DNA from: JBEIVB01 sp040374085
GTDB taxonomy: Bacteria; Bacteroidota; Bacteroidia; UBA4408
Length of the DNA stretch: 6,922 bases
Assembly: GCA_040374085.1 (NCBI GenBank)
Contig: JBEIVB010000118.1
Location: 1 to 6,922 of the forward strand
Reading direction: 5' to 3'
The position numbers were made by a program, and so were the translations under genes. The notes beneath the pieces were generated by a model that saw nothing but the letters and a program-made list of their open reading frames with translations, searched no databases and was not told where the DNA came from. This document shows, piece after piece, positions 6,801-6,922 of the stretch (position 1 is its first letter; each line of letters opens with the position of its first letter).

Positions 6801-6922
6801 TGATAGCTCCATGCAATGCGCGAGGCATCGGCACCCGGCATAACCCTAAAGCTGTATTTAGGATGCCCTTCTGCACTGGAGCCCACCACCAAATCGATGC
6901 CCGGATACACCTCGTGCACCCA
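3860..6922 (-). CDS. Large secreted protein: DUF7948-like / seven SBBP repeats / PKD-Ig-like domains / T9SS type B sorting domain (N-terminally truncated by window)
   Basis: Predicted cell-surface or secreted cargo of the type IX secretion system. The frame is open to the right edge; the first GTG (6919) is an internal Val preceded by a Trp codon and lies inside the conserved WVHEVYPGIDLVV stretch, so the true start is upstream. Numbering from that Val as residue 1: 1-110 end of a DUF7948-like domain (YPGIDLVV, closing with IDPTLVFASYSG); about 122-612 seven SBBP-like repeats, several ending in YSTYLGG or similar; about 613-925 four PKD/Ig-like domains, each with a spaced Cys pair (623/677, 704/753, 778/833, 866/913); about 930-1019 type B sorting domain with LPNLFSPNDDGKND, IFNRWGQKVF, GWDG and the terminal GNITLVR. 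Ends in TGA overlapping the next gene by ATGA. Known: such proteins are exported by T9SS, often with a PorP/SprF partner. Inferred: propeller plus Ig stalk acting as an adhesin or binding protein; ligand unknown. Family call is firm, function is not. Confidence 0.93.
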   Translation of the reverse strand, partial: WVHEVYPGIDLVVGSSAEGHPKYSFRVMPGADASRIAWSYQGLPAAPKLEAGNLVLHTSRIHLIEHAPIAWTLGSKGKKEIPCAFRLDGNTLKFSLPKNYSRRDTLWIDPTLVFASYSGSEADNFGMTATYDAQGNLYSGGMAFQTGYPVTLGAYDVTSSVGINYGSPDVVITKYNASGSALVYSTYLGGIQGETVNSLVVNAQGQLYAFGVTGSADFPVPNGAFQNFQGGQPENLASVAVSFPSGADAYVARFSADGSQLLGCTYMGGTDNDGVLISTEGLYYNYGDYFRGEVVLDAEGACYVATTTRSAGLQTVGSPFQALAQGGSDGWVFRLSPDLSQLQWSTYLGGSNDDAAYGLDVAKDGSVFVTGGTASNTFPAGSSGPQAGYQGSVDGFLVRLKPGVSTLLGGTFLGTSQYDQCYFVKLDKRSRVYVYGQTAGPLPVLNAPYVNPASGQFIRQYNPQLTAILASTTIGNGQGINLSPSAFLVDRCNRVYISGWGGTLANTNMLNMPLTADALQGSTDGDDFYFAVLEPDFAGLLYASYLGGGVSEEHVDGGTSRFDPNGIIYQSVCGGCGGNSDFPTTPGAWSQNNLSSNCNNAVFKFDFELPFVNALYTTSGVEGCAPYSTTLQNQSNGNAFVWLLPGGGRDSLQTALSLTFPQPGNYSVTLVAQNPLACNGSDTAVVNFTVHPKPEVSFAASTQPCSNQVNLQGPAALTCAWSWPGGTASGSDVQTVLAPGTTPVTLVATNAFGCSDTVVQQVVTFPQGDPEVETPKPRCTDAPVALNASGGQGYRWFPTTGLSNPNSSNPLASPNESITYNVDVFWVQPSGDTCRQVLSVPVSVSAYRNQEVVASAKPAVVYNNEPCTLNASFTGGSVAWTPAVGLSQPNAAITNARVTTNTIFVATISDNLGCTWTDTTAVRVLNAICGDPNVGLPNLFSPNDDGKNDILKVMGGFVGTLRLEIFNRWGQKVFDGDAIQGWDGLMNGLPADPGVYGYRLSGTCRDGVAFQEKGNITLVR
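3863..4132 (-). other. T9SS type B C-terminal sorting domain coding segment
   Basis: The last 90 codons of the large secreted protein carry the gliding-motility-associated C-terminal domain. Visible landmarks are LPNLFSPNDDGKND (residues 935-948), IFNRWGQKVF (964-973), GWDG (980-983), PGVYGYRL (992-999) and GNITLVR at the end. In this family the domain directs transport across the outer membrane; type B domains, unlike type A, generally depend on a PorP/SprF-family protein, and one is encoded immediately downstream. Confidence 0.92.
5084..6556 (-). repeat. Seven degenerate SBBP-type protein repeats, predicted seven-bladed beta-propeller
   Basis: Within the large secreted protein, a pattern recurs seven times: a D-x-x-G/A core, a NGxLYxxG-like strand, often FPV or FPTT with G-A-[FWY], then DxxVxxx and a YxxYLGG-like end. 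Repeats start near residues 122, 190, 269, 350, 415, 476 and 549, so each is about 61-81 residues. Repeats 1, 2, 3 and 6 keep a clear YLGG/YMGG end; repeats 4 and 5 are worn (GGTFLGT, ASTTIGN). The FASYSGS strand before repeat 1 could close the ring with repeat 7, as in other propellers. The repeats are seen; the fold and blade count are inferred. Confidence 0.7.

Noticed and set aside
1..6922. CRISPR array, insertion sequence or phage gene
   Set aside because: No regularly spaced direct repeats, no terminal inverted repeats with a transposase, and no phage-like product were found.

Overview
The window looks like Bacteroidota chromosomal DNA, most likely a free-living Flavobacteriia/Sphingobacteriia-type organism of moderate GC content. 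The call rests on two type IX secretion system (T9SS) C-terminal sorting domains of different type, a PorP/SprF-family outer-membrane protein, and start sites without clear Shine-Dalgarno sequences, all typical of that phylum. I cannot place it to genus.

All recognisable genes are on the minus strand and read from right to left in one tightly packed cluster. (1) 6922-3860: the C-terminal 1020 residues of a large secreted protein. It has the end of a DUF7948-like domain, seven SBBP-type repeats that probably form a beta-propeller, four PKD/Ig-like domains and a type B (gliding-motility-associated) sorting domain; its N terminus lies outside the window. (2) 3863-2853: a PorP/SprF-family protein that overlaps gene 1 by ATGA. 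(3) 2844-1222: a subtilisin-like S8 protease with an intact triad and a type A (Por secretion tail) sorting domain, 8 nt after gene 2. (4) 1225-380: a TraB/GumN (TIKI-like) putative metalloprotease that appears to start at a TTG overlapping the protease stop codon (TTGA). No room for a promoter exists between these genes, so they are probably one operon.

The leftmost 379 bases hold no identifiable complete gene. There is a weak imperfect hairpin just after gene 4, a region in which both strands stay open over long stretches with single interrupting stops (a possible gene remnant or repeat), and the first 15 codons of another minus-strand reading frame with a signal-peptide-like start running off the left edge.

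Inferred working model: the propeller/PKD protein is a T9SS cargo displayed on or released from the cell surface. The adjacent PorP/SprF protein is its likely dedicated outer-membrane partner, as known for type B cargo. The S8 protease is a second T9SS cargo that may process surface proteins or external protein. The TraB/GumN protein is periplasmic or envelope-bound with an unknown substrate. The parts are known families; what deserves attention is their coupling in one unit and the unexplained left-hand gap.
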